Assembly (NCBI RefSeq): GCF_900169525.1
Contig: NZ_LT821239.1
Coordinates: forward strand, 310,001 to 374,000
DNA from: Corynebacterium pacaense
GTDB lineage: Bacteria > Actinomycetota > Actinomycetes > Mycobacteriales > Mycobacteriaceae
Direction of reading: 5' to 3'
Length of the DNA: 64,000 bases
Positions 31,640-39,121 of the stretch are shown piece by piece; positions within the stretch are counted from its first letter, which is position 1, and every line of letters starts with the position of its first letter. A program made the translations under genes and the position numbers. The notes under the pieces were generated by a model. It saw nothing but the letters and a program-made list of their open reading frames with translations. It was not told where the DNA came from and ran no database searches.

Positions 31640-31892
31640 CTGCCATCCGGCAGACGGCCTGGTATCGCATTTTCTATGGTCGCAGCGATAGCGGAGCCCC
31701 TTCCGATGGGAGCAAAGGCGCCTATGGAAGGAGTTGCCCGGGCAGCCCCCACCCGGATCACCCCATTCTCATGCGCACCCCACACATTTCAGCCCGGGCG
31801 CCGCAGCAACCTAAGAGAATGACCGAAAGGGCGAGGACCCGTGAATGCACCCCATTGAAGGGCACCCCATTAGCCAGAGAACCGTCGCTGAA

Positions 31893-33299
31893 TCAGGACA
31901 TGACCGGTCCCGGAATCTGTCTGTTGGCGCTCTGAAAGTCGGTGGGGGAGAGTCCGTGGGTGGCGGAGAAGGCGCGGGAGAATGCGGAGAGGTGGGAGTA
32001 TCCGAGATTTCTGGCCACCACGCTGGGTTGAAGGCCCCGACTGAGTTGAATCCGGGCGAGGGTCATCCTTCGGATCACGCTCCAGCGCTGGAAGTCAGTG
32101 CCGGTGGAGGCGGTGAATGCGTCGGCGCGAACTCGGCTGGACATGGATTTATCCACTTGACGTCTCTGTGCGATGCGCACCGCAATGGTGAGAGCTTCCC
32201 TGGCGTCGGTGGCCATTCCCGACGGTGTGCCCTGCCGGTTCAGCAGCAGGAAGGCCCGATCCGTCGGATGGTGCGCGGGTTTGAGCGGGGTGTAGGTAAA
32301 GACCGCACAATTGATCAGTGATTCCACCGATTCTGTGCAGTGGATGACCCTCAGCTGTTCTGCGGTGATTGCCTCGGCGGTGGGTGTCCTGAAACCCACA
32401 GGCAGAAGAAGTGAACCGCCTGGGGAGCGGACGTCCAGACGCAGACCCGCCGGGAGTATCAGTGCATCGCCCTGTTCGAGGAGTATCTCCCGTCCCGCCA
32501 CCTGCGCGGTGGAGGTGCCCCGGTAGGCCCAGACCATGATGTGGGAGCCGTTGATGCGCGTCCAGGTGGTACTGGCCGGGATCTCTCCCACCTCGAGCTG
32601 TGAGATGTCCCGCCACAGACCACGATTCCGACGTCTGACCTGACCCGGGCTCATTCCCGCATGGGTTTTCAGCGCCCTGGACAAGCTGCTCGCACCTGAG
32701 AATCCGACGTGGTGAGCGGCCCATTCGGCCGAGTGCCCGTCGGAGAGATAGGACAGCGCCAGGCTCAGTCTCGTCCGGGTACGCCACACGCTGATGCTCA
32801 TTCCGGTTTCCTCGTGGAATCTCCGTTGCAGCGTCCGCTCGCTGATCCCGATCCGTCTGGCCATGTCAGCGATGGCGTCGTTGTCCACGGGGTGGGTGAT
32901 GATCCTGCGCGCAGCCTTGAGGGCGTATTCATCCCGCGGCAGGGGTGGTGACAGTGGCGTTCCGGCGGAAACCGCGGTCAAAAGTGAGTCCAGGAACTCC
33001 CGGCGGTCCGGATCGGTCTTGAGATAGCCGAGGCACTGGGCGAATTCATACATCAGTCGTTCCCCCAGCCGGGCGGACACCTCGATGAGTGCGAAGGTGA
33101 CGTTCCGCTCCGCCGGGAGCGGAACGGGGATCACCACGGAGCTGTCGTCCGCACGCAGATGCAGTTCCTCCCCGGCCGGGCATAGTGCCGCCTGTCCGGT
33201 GGAGAGCCTGATGGATGTGCGCCCGATCCGCAGATCGGCCGTCCCCCGGCGGATCCACATCAGCATCGGGGTGTTAAGAATCTGGCGGTTGAGGAACAC
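31893..33299 (-). CDS. Tandem (double) AraC-family transcriptional regulator
   Basis: Protein of 468 aa built of two AraC units. Residues about 1-110 form a cupin-like sensor and 125-215 an HTH (IADMARRIGISERTLQRRFHEETG, HVGFSGASSLSRALKTHAGMSPGQVRRR). A second sensor-like half (about 235-345) is followed by a second AraC HTH (about 370-460: VRADAFTASTGTDFQRW, ARNLGYSHLSAFSRAFSATHGLSPTDFQ). A normal AraC regulator is 250-320 aa with one unit. GTG start at 33299. It is divergent from the siderophore transport operon with only 59 bp between them and a DtxR-like box in the gap, so it probably activates that operon in response to iron or a siderophore. Confidence 0.85.
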   Translation of the reverse strand: MFLNRQILNTPMLMWIRRGTADLRIGRTSIRLSTGQAALCPAGEELHLRADDSSVVIPVPLPAERNVTFALIEVSARLGERLMYEFAQCLGYLKTDPDRREFLDSLLTAVSAGTPLSPPLPRDEYALKAARRIITHPVDNDAIADMARRIGISERTLQRRFHEETGMSISVWRTRTRLSLALSYLSDGHSAEWAAHHVGFSGASSLSRALKTHAGMSPGQVRRRNRGLWRDISQLEVGEIPASTTWTRINGSHIMVWAYRGTSTAQVAGREILLEQGDALILPAGLRLDVRSPGGSLLLPVGFRTPTAEAITAEQLRVIHCTESVESLINCAVFTYTPLKPAHHPTDRAFLLLNRQGTPSGMATDAREALTIAVRIAQRRQVDKSMSSRVRADAFTASTGTDFQRWSVIRRMTLARIQLSRGLQPSVVARNLGYSHLSAFSRAFSATHGLSPTDFQSANRQIPGPVMS

Positions 33300-33308
33300 C
33301 CTTCTAAA

Positions 33309-33327
33309 TTAGGTGAGCCTATGGTAA
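33309..33327. promoter_or_regulatory. DtxR-type iron box between araC-like gene and siderophore operon
   Basis: The 19-bp site TTAGGTGAGCCTATGGTAA matches the DtxR consensus (TTAGGTTAGCCTAACCTAA) at 15 of 19 positions, with a near-perfect left half. It sits in the 59-bp divergent promoter region and could repress both directions when iron is plentiful. Confidence 0.75.
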
Positions 33328-33358
33328 TTCACAAGAGTTCACCCTTGAAAGGAAACAC

Positions 33359-34336
33359 ATGGCGAAAACACTGAAGCTGCTGGCCGCGGCGCTGGTGGCA
33401 CTCCTGGCCGCGGGCTGCGGCCAGGCTGCAACCGATACCCCGGTAGCAACAGCGGGAAATGATGGCTCCTGGCCGCGAACCATCACCCACGCTGTGGGTG
33501 AGACGACGATCCCGGAGAAGCCGTTACGGATCGTGTCCACCTCGCCGTCGATCACCGGCACACTGCTCGCTGTCGACGCCCCGGTGGTGGGCACCGCGTC
33601 AGCCCTGGTAACCGCGCTGACGGATGAGAAGGGATTTTTCACCCAGTGGGCCGGGGTCGCCGATGAACGCGGGGTGGAGGTGGTCTACCCCAACCTTGAG
33701 GTCGATCTCGATGCCATCGACGCTTTCGCACCTGATCTGATCATCGGCTCGATTTCCGGGGGCGACGCCGTGGCCAACGAGTATGAGCAGCTCAGTGATA
33801 TCGCCCCCACGATTCTACTGAACTACGCGGAGCCTTCCTGGAGGGAGTTGACCCGCACCATAGCGGGGATCACCGGTACTGAGGAGAACGCCGAACAGGT
33901 GTTCGCTGACTATGAGGCCTTTGTCGATGAAAAGGCGCAGGAGATCCACCTCCCCGAGCAGCCGGTCTCCGCACTGGCCTACCTGGGGGCGGACGGCGGA
34001 TGGGTGTTCGATCCCGACAGTCAGCAGGCGGACCTGCTCGCCAGCATCGGATTCGACTACGTGGGTGTCAGTGACCGGTACACGACACAGAGCAACAACG
34101 GCGTGTCCGTGGTTACCCCGGAGAACCTGCCCGCGGCCCTGGAGCAGGCCCGGACGCTCTTCCTGGTTCCCACCGGTGGGCCGGCCCCCACCGGTGAGTT
34201 CACCGCGAACCCCCTTCTGGGAAATCTTCCCGCTGTGACCGGAGAACGCGTGTTCTCCCTCGGCGGGCAGTCCTTCCGACTCGACTACTACAGCGCCAGG
34301 GCAACCATTGAGCATTTGGTCGAACAGTTCAGTTAA
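33359..34336 (+). CDS. Iron-siderophore ABC transporter substrate-binding lipoprotein
   Basis: Lipoprotein of 325 aa in the FepB/FecB family (type III binding-protein fold). The signal peptide ends in a lipobox LLAAGC (Cys at residue 20). The domain carries IVSTSPSITGTLLAVD, DAFAPDLIIGSISGG and the C-terminal FRLDYYSARATIEHLV. ATG at 33359 with GAAAGGA RBS. A DtxR-like box lies just upstream. It should bind a ferric siderophore at the cell surface and pass it to the two permeases downstream. The siderophore is not predictable here. Confidence 0.9.
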   Translation: MAKTLKLLAAALVALLAAGCGQAATDTPVATAGNDGSWPRTITHAVGETTIPEKPLRIVSTSPSITGTLLAVDAPVVGTASALVTALTDEKGFFTQWAGVADERGVEVVYPNLEVDLDAIDAFAPDLIIGSISGGDAVANEYEQLSDIAPTILLNYAEPSWRELTRTIAGITGTEENAEQVFADYEAFVDEKAQEIHLPEQPVSALAYLGADGGWVFDPDSQQADLLASIGFDYVGVSDRYTTQSNNGVSVVTPENLPAALEQARTLFLVPTGGPAPTGEFTANPLLGNLPAVTGERVFSLGGQSFRLDYYSARATIEHLVEQFS

Positions 34337-35312
34337 GAGAACCCTCCTCCTGATCACGGGAGCGGTCGGTGTGATCACCGTATCGGCGATCTCAAGCCTG
34401 CTGTGGGGCTCCGCCGGAGTGGAACCGGGCGCGGTGGCATCGGCGTTCACCGATTTCGACGCCTCCAACAACGACCACCTGATCATCCGCCATTCCCGCC
34501 TCCCCCGTCTCATACTCGGTCTCATCGTCGGCGTGGCCCTGGGTCTGTCCGGTGCGCTGATGCAGTCGCTGACCAGGAACCCGCTGGCTGATCCGGGGAT
34601 ACTCGGGATCAATGCCGGGGCATCGGCCGCGGTTGTGATCGCCATCGCATACTTCGGCGTCACCGATGTCGGGGGCTATCTGTGGTACGCACTCTTCGGT
34701 GCGGCCGCGGCCACGGTGCTGGTGTATCTGCTCGGTGGCACCTCGCCGGCGCGGATGGCACTCGCGGGTGCCGCACTATCCATGGCGGTCGGAGCCGCGA
34801 CCTCGATGGTCCTTGTGAGCAATGAACACGCATTCAACCAGTTCCGGTACTGGACCGTGGGGACGCTGCAGGGCAGGGGAATGGAGATCATCGTGGCGGT
34901 CTCGCCCTTCATCGCCGTGGGAACCCTCATCGCCCTGCTGCTCGCACGCGCGCTGAACGCCATGGCGCTCGGCGAGGAATCGGCAAAGGGACTCGGCGTC
35001 AATGTCGCCGTGATCCGCGCCGGGTGTTTCGGGGCGGTGGTCCTGCTGGCGGGGGCGGCGACGGCTGCCGCCGGCCCCATCGGCTTCATCGGTCTGGCGG
35101 CACCGCACATTGTCAGGCTCATCGTCGGTCCGGATAACCGGCTTGTGCTGCTCGGCGTGCTGTTCACTGCGCCTGCGCTGTTGATCATGGCCGATGCCGT
35201 AGCCAAGGCCGCCGCGGCCCCGGCCGAGCTGCAGACCGGAATCGCCGCGGCGGTGCTCGGTGGGCCGGTGTTCATCGCACTGGTGCGTTCCAGGAAGGTG
35301 GTGGCCCTGTGA
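34308..35312 (+). CDS. Iron-siderophore ABC transporter permease (FepD-like)
   Basis: FecCD-family permease of 334 aa with about 9-10 membrane helices. Motifs include RLPRLILGLIVGVALGLSGA, QSLTRNPLADPGILGINAGA and GFIGLAAPHIVRLIVGPDNR, the last being the ATPase-coupling loop. The ATG at 34308 overlaps the binding-protein gene by 29 nt; no better in-frame start exists before the first helix. It forms a heterodimer with the next permease. Confidence 0.9.
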   Translation: MSIWSNSSVKRTLLLITGAVGVITVSAISSLLWGSAGVEPGAVASAFTDFDASNNDHLIIRHSRLPRLILGLIVGVALGLSGALMQSLTRNPLADPGILGINAGASAAVVIAIAYFGVTDVGGYLWYALFGAAAATVLVYLLGGTSPARMALAGAALSMAVGAATSMVLVSNEHAFNQFRYWTVGTLQGRGMEIIVAVSPFIAVGTLIALLLARALNAMALGEESAKGLGVNVAVIRAGCFGAVVLLAGAATAAAGPIGFIGLAAPHIVRLIVGPDNRLVLLGVLFTAPALLIMADAVAKAAAAPAELQTGIAAAVLGGPVFIALVRSRKVVAL

Positions 35313-36319
35313 TCACCAGACTTCGCGCCGGGGAGCTGTCCCTGCGCTATCATCGCCGCACGATGGTTGTCATTGCGCTCAGTGGCGCGGCGCTTGTGAT
35401 TCTGGTTCACCTGACTCTCAGTGCGGGTCAGCTGAGTGGCAGGGAGGTCTGGGATGGAATCATCGGCCGGGGGGACGTTTCCGTGGTTCGCTCGGTTCAG
35501 TCCCGTAGGCTTCCGCGCGTGCTCACCGCCATTGGCGTCGGTGCCGCCCTGGGGGTCTCGGGTGCGGTGTTCCAGTCGGTATCGCGCAATGTGCTCGCCT
35601 CGCCGGACATCATCGGTTTCACCACCGGGGCGGCCACGGCGGCGGCGGTGCAGATCATCTATTTCAATGGCGGGGTGGTGGAAACCGGACTGGCCGCCAT
35701 ACTCGGTGGACTGTTCACGGCGGTGTTCGTCTACACCATGGCCAGGCAGGGAGGCAGTACCGGTGGTCTGCGGTTGATTCTGGTCGGCATCGGTACCGGT
35801 GCCTTCGTGGGGGCCGTGCGCGATTTCCTCATGGTGCGCGCCGATATCACCGATGCCTCCGTCGTGCAGCTGTGGTCGGCGGGTTCGCTGAGCGGCCGGG
35901 GCTGGGAACACGCAGCGCTGATTCTCGGCGTGTGCCTGCTCCTTGTGCCGGTGCTCGGCCTGATGGCCGGGAAGCTGTTCCTCATTGAAATGGGCGATGA
36001 TGTCGCCGGTGGTCTGGGAGTCGCCGTAGAGATGACACGATTCGCGGCGATCATCCTCGCGGTGCTGCTGGTGGGAGTGGCCACCGCGGTGGCCGGGCCA
36101 ATCTCCTTCATCGCGTTGGCCGCCCCGCAGATCGCGCGGCGGCTCACGCGGGCGCCCGGGGTGCCGGTGGGGGCGTCGGCAAGCATCGGTGCGATTGTGC
36201 TGACCGCCGCCGACCACCTGGCGCAGCACGTTGACATTGGTCTGCGCACGCCGGTGGGGCTGGTCACCAGCCTGCTGGGCGGACTGTATCTGTTGTGGCT
36301 TCTGAGAAGGGAGAAATGA
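35309..36319 (+). CDS. Iron-siderophore ABC transporter permease (FepG-like)
   Basis: Second FecCD-family permease, 336 aa. It contains SRRLPRVLTAIGVGAALGVS, FQSVSRNVLASPDIIGFTTGA and ISFIALAAPQIARRLTRAPG. The GTG start overlaps the previous stop by 4 nt (GTGA), and its own stop overlaps the ATPase start. It pairs with the FepD-like protein to form the membrane channel. Confidence 0.9.
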   Translation: MITRLRAGELSLRYHRRTMVVIALSGAALVILVHLTLSAGQLSGREVWDGIIGRGDVSVVRSVQSRRLPRVLTAIGVGAALGVSGAVFQSVSRNVLASPDIIGFTTGAATAAAVQIIYFNGGVVETGLAAILGGLFTAVFVYTMARQGGSTGGLRLILVGIGTGAFVGAVRDFLMVRADITDASVVQLWSAGSLSGRGWEHAALILGVCLLLVPVLGLMAGKLFLIEMGDDVAGGLGVAVEMTRFAAIILAVLLVGVATAVAGPISFIALAAPQIARRLTRAPGVPVGASASIGAIVLTAADHLAQHVDIGLRTPVGLVTSLLGGLYLLWLLRREK

Positions 36320-37098
36320 TGCTGCAGACTGAATCCGTGAGGATGGGCTACGGCGAGCGGACGGTCGTCCGCGAGCTCACGCTCGAGATCCCGCAGGGGG
36401 GATTCAGCGTGATCGTCGGCCCCAACGGCTGCGGGAAGTCGACGGTGCTGCGCACCCTCGGTCGCATGCTGCGCCCACAGGCGGGGCGGGTGCTTATCGA
36501 CGCCCGGGACATCCGTTCATTGCGCACCAGGGAGGTTGCACGCAGGATCGGACTGCTGCCGCAGTCCCCGCACGCCCCCGACGGCGTGACCGTGGCGGAC
36601 CTGGTGGGCAGGGGACGTTATCCACACCAGCGGATCTGGAGGCAATGGTCGCGCGAGGATGAGAGGATCGTCGCGCAATCCCTCGAAGAGGTGGGCCTGC
36701 TCGATTGCGCAGACAGGGCGGTCTCCGAACTCTCCGGTGGCCAGCGCCAACGGGCGTGGATTGCCATGGCACTCGCCCAGCAGACCCCCATTCTGCTACT
36801 CGACGAACCGACCACCTACCTCGACATCGCCCACCAGATCTCCGTGCTCGACCTGTGCTCAACGCTGCACGAACAGGGCCGGACCCTGGTCATGGTCCTC
36901 CATGACCTGAACATGGCCGCCCGCTACGCCACGCACGTCATCGCTATGCGTGACGGCGGCATCATCAGGCAGGGGCGGCCCGAGGACGTATTCACCGAAA
37001 CGATGCTCAGAGATGTTTTCGATCTGGACGCATCGATACTCAAGGATCCCAACAACGGACGACCCCTCATCGTCCCCAAAGACAGGAGAAATCAATGA
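36316..37098 (+). CDS. Iron-siderophore ABC transporter ATPase (FepC-like)
   Basis: ATPase of 260 aa. Walker A is GPNGCGKST, the signature LSGGQRQRAWIAMALAQ, Walker B ILLLDEPTTYLDIAHQ and the H-loop VLHDLNMAARYA, the standard siderophore-ATPase set. Of the two adjacent ATGs, 36316 overlaps the permease stop (AAATGATG) and has GAAGGGAG as RBS. It powers uptake through the two permeases. Confidence 0.93.
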   Translation: MMLQTESVRMGYGERTVVRELTLEIPQGGFSVIVGPNGCGKSTVLRTLGRMLRPQAGRVLIDARDIRSLRTREVARRIGLLPQSPHAPDGVTVADLVGRGRYPHQRIWRQWSREDERIVAQSLEEVGLLDCADRAVSELSGGQRQRAWIAMALAQQTPILLLDEPTTYLDIAHQISVLDLCSTLHEQGRTLVMVLHDLNMAARYATHVIAMRDGGIIRQGRPEDVFTETMLRDVFDLDASILKDPNNGRPLIVPKDRRNQ

Positions 37099-37895
37099 CC
37101 AACCCCGATGGACTACTGCGCGAAAACGCCCACGACCGTGACATCTCCGAGATCAGGGCAACGATCACGGCGGTGGACAGGCCCTCTTTCTCCCTGCTCC
37201 GCGTCACCGCGCACCTGCCCGGTGCGGCACAGAATCCGGTGTGGGGCATCCCCAACGTGGCTGTCCGCTTCTATCTCGACGATGCCACACGGGTGTACAC
37301 CGTCCGCTCATTCGACCGTGCCTGCGAATCGATGGTGGTCGATGTGGTCCAGCACGGCCACCCCAGCCCCATGATGAGCTGGTCGGAGACAGTGGCACCG
37401 GGAGATGAGCTGACCCTGACCGGACCCCGCCCGCACTTCCCCCTGCCCCCGGGTGGGAAGGTGGCACTCTTTCTCGATGACACCGCCATTCCCGCGCTCG
37501 CCGCGATCATGGACCAGTGGCCGGCAGGGGTCGGCGGTGTGGGATGGGTGGTCACCGAGGATGTCGCCGCCTTCGAGGAGCTCCCGCACATCGAGGGATT
37601 GGAGCTGCATCTGCTCGCGCCGGGGGATCAGCCCCTCGCGGATAAGGCCCGCGAACTTCCGAACCCGTCAACCCATGTCGTGTGGGCGGCCGGTGAACGC
37701 GATGAGATGAAGAGCATCCGCGGGTACTTCCGCAGGGACATCGGGTTGGAGAAGGAGTCGGTCGCGGTGTTCGGATACTGGAAGAAGGGAACCACGAACA
37801 CCCGGATCGACCAGGTCCGTAGGGATCATTACATGAGGTTGCTGGCGGAGGGCGGCGATCTCGAGGGCTTTGATGATCTGTCTCTGGAGATCTGA
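37095..37895 (+). CDS. Siderophore-interacting protein (ferric-siderophore reductase, ViuB/SIP family)
   Basis: Cytoplasmic flavoprotein of 266 aa predicted to reduce ferric siderophores and release Fe(II). Features are an FAD-binding half (VRFYLDDATRVYTVRSFDRA, DVVQHGHPSPMMSWSETVAPGDELTLTGPR) and an NAD(P)H-binding half with FLDDTAIPALAAIMDQWPAG, WAAGERDEMKSIRGYFRRD and GYWKKGTTN. The ATG overlaps the ATPase stop by 4 nt, making it the fifth gene of the iron operon. The logical order is uptake, then iron release. Confidence 0.92.
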   Translation: MTNPDGLLRENAHDRDISEIRATITAVDRPSFSLLRVTAHLPGAAQNPVWGIPNVAVRFYLDDATRVYTVRSFDRACESMVVDVVQHGHPSPMMSWSETVAPGDELTLTGPRPHFPLPPGGKVALFLDDTAIPALAAIMDQWPAGVGGVGWVVTEDVAAFEELPHIEGLELHLLAPGDQPLADKARELPNPSTHVVWAAGERDEMKSIRGYFRRDIGLEKESVAVFGYWKKGTTNTRIDQVRRDHYMRLLAEGGDLEGFDDLSLEI

Positions 37896-37927
37896 CGCCG
37901 GAGCAAGGTGGAATCAATCCTCCGGTG

Positions 37928-38146
37928 TTACCCGGGCCACTGCTCCGGCTCCCACCGCAGGAGATCCCCCGGCTGGCAGTCGAGGGCCCTGCAGAGACCG
38001 GAAAGGGTGGAGAATCGGATCGCCTTCGCATGACCGTTCTTGAGCACCGAGAGGTTCGCCGGGGTGATGCCGACCTTCTCGGCGAGGGAAGCCACCGTCA
38101 TTTTCCGGCGGGCGAGCATGACATCGAGGTCAACGACGACGGACAT
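37928..38146 (-). CDS. Small XRE-family HTH regulator (YozG-like)
   Basis: DNA-binding protein of 72 aa consisting of one helix-turn-helix (MTVASLAEKVGITPANLSVLKNG, RFSTLSGLCRALDCQPGDLL), close to the YozG/Cro type. The ATG at 38146 abuts the stop of the DUF2975 gene, so both are co-transcribed. Regulators of this kind are commonly paired with DUF2975 membrane proteins. It probably binds the operon's own promoter, where an ATATCG/CGATAT inverted repeat is seen. Confidence 0.88.
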   Translation of the reverse strand: MSVVVDLDVMLARRKMTVASLAEKVGITPANLSVLKNGHAKAIRFSTLSGLCRALDCQPGDLLRWEPEQWPG

Positions 38147-38610
38147 CAGATGACCGCCTCCAGCTCGGTGGAGAACCCAACCGCCTGGACCAGCAGCATG
38201 CGCTGGACATAGACGAGCATCGCGACACCGGCCACCAGAAGGGCGGGCACCGCTCCGATGAGGATGACCCCCGGGGCATCATCGATCTCGCCGACGATGT
38301 AACCCAGAATCAGCACGAGGATCGCTGCGATTCCAATAGTCCTGATGATGTGATCAACCCAGCGGAATGCGGCAGGGGAGAACACGGTCCCTCGGCCCAC
38401 CAGGATGAGCAGTTGCCATACGCACACCATGGCCACCTCCACGCAGATCAGCCCGATCACGAGAATGGCCACAACCGCGGTCTCGGCCGCCCCGGCTGAA
38501 TCTGTCGGGTCCAGGAAAACCGAGGCAATCAACAATGCCTGGATACCCAGGCAGCCCATGAATCCAACGGCGAGCACGACCCGCAGCAGGATGACGATTC
38601 GTGTAGTCAT
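38146..38610 (-). CDS. DUF2975-family membrane protein
   Basis: Four-helix membrane protein of 154 aa (helices about residues 7-27, 44-66, 90-110 and 122-144). It matches the DUF2975 layout, including the central GRGTVFSPAAFRWVDHIIRTIG loop. The ATG at 38610 is chosen for its AAAGGCG RBS; in-frame ATGs at 38625 and 38637 are alternatives. Coupled to an XRE regulator. Biochemical role unknown; it may sequester or modulate its partner at the membrane. Confidence 0.85.
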   Translation of the reverse strand: MTTRIVILLRVVLAVGFMGCLGIQALLIASVFLDPTDSAGAAETAVVAILVIGLICVEVAMVCVWQLLILVGRGTVFSPAAFRWVDHIIRTIGIAAILVLILGYIVGEIDDAPGVILIGAVPALLVAGVAMLVYVQRMLLVQAVGFSTELEAVI

Positions 38611-38644
38611 GGCAACGCCTTTCATATCGAAAATCAATACTATA

Positions 38645-38661
38645 ATATCGTTAATCGATAT
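38645..38661. promoter_or_regulatory. Inverted-repeat operator candidate of the DUF2975-xre operon
   Basis: ATATCG-TTAAT-CGATAT forms a 6-bp perfect inverted repeat 35-50 bp upstream of the DUF2975 start, inside an AT-rich promoter. It is a natural site for autoregulation by the XRE protein. Confidence 0.45.
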
Positions 38662-38704
38662 AGAACGTCAAGATTCCCGGAGGCGGGACCCTCGACCAAC
38701 GGCG

Positions 38705-38744
38705 AGGCGCGGGTGCGGCACACATCTTTGTGCCGCACCCGCGC
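38705..38744 (-). terminator. 17-bp GC-rich hairpin between crgA and the DUF2975 promoter
   Basis: A perfect 17-bp stem (38705-38721 with 38728-38744), 6-nt loop CATCTT. It follows crgA by about 20 nt. There is no T-tract on the minus strand, so it may act as a weak or factor-assisted terminator. Confidence 0.6.
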
Positions 38745-38764
38745 CCCGGGGAGGAAGTCGGTGT

Positions 38765-39037
38765 CTAACGCCAACCCATGGTCATCAGCAGCCCGATGAC
38801 GAGGAGACCGAATCCGATGCCGTAGTTCCAGGCTCCGAGTTCGGCCATGAACCCGATCTCCTGGCCGGCGAGATAGTTGGTGATCAGCCAGGCAAGGCCG
38901 ACGATCATGAAGGCGAACATCAGCACCTTGTACCACATCGGCGTTCCGGAGGAATTGATCTTCACCGGAGTGCGGTTTGCGCCCGGGGCACTAGACACCG
39001 GTGCCACTGAGTTCTTTGTAACCTTTGCCTTGGGCAT
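38765..39037 (-). CDS. crgA: Cell division protein CrgA
   Basis: Small actinobacterial divisome protein of 90 aa with two membrane helices (about [20 protein letters not shown] at 35-54 and [19 protein letters not shown] at 71-89) and a basic soluble N-terminus ([10 protein letters not shown]). The linker [20 protein letters not shown] is the CrgA signature. In mycobacteria CrgA interacts with FtsZ and septal PBPs. It stands next to pknB, the conserved place in corynebacteria. Confidence 0.93.
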   Translation of the reverse strand: MPKAKVTKNSVAPVSSAPGANRTPVKINSSGTPMWYKVLMFAFMIVGLAWLITNYLAGQEIGFMAELGAWNYGIGFGLLVIGLLMTMGWR

Positions 39038-39121
39038 TGTTCACACCTTCATCTTCTCGTTGTTTGCGCAGAGGCAATCATAGATAGTTAGAGCTTAACG
39101 TACCAGCCGGTCCGGTGACAT

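Noticed and set aside
31474..31935. ORFs on both strands in the DnaA-box region
   Set aside because: Their codons are made of the DnaA boxes themselves, and composition is not coding-like.
34676..36229. 517-aa minus-strand ORF
   Set aside because: Antisense to the two siderophore permease genes; a GC-rich shadow frame with low-complexity Arg/His/Pro content.
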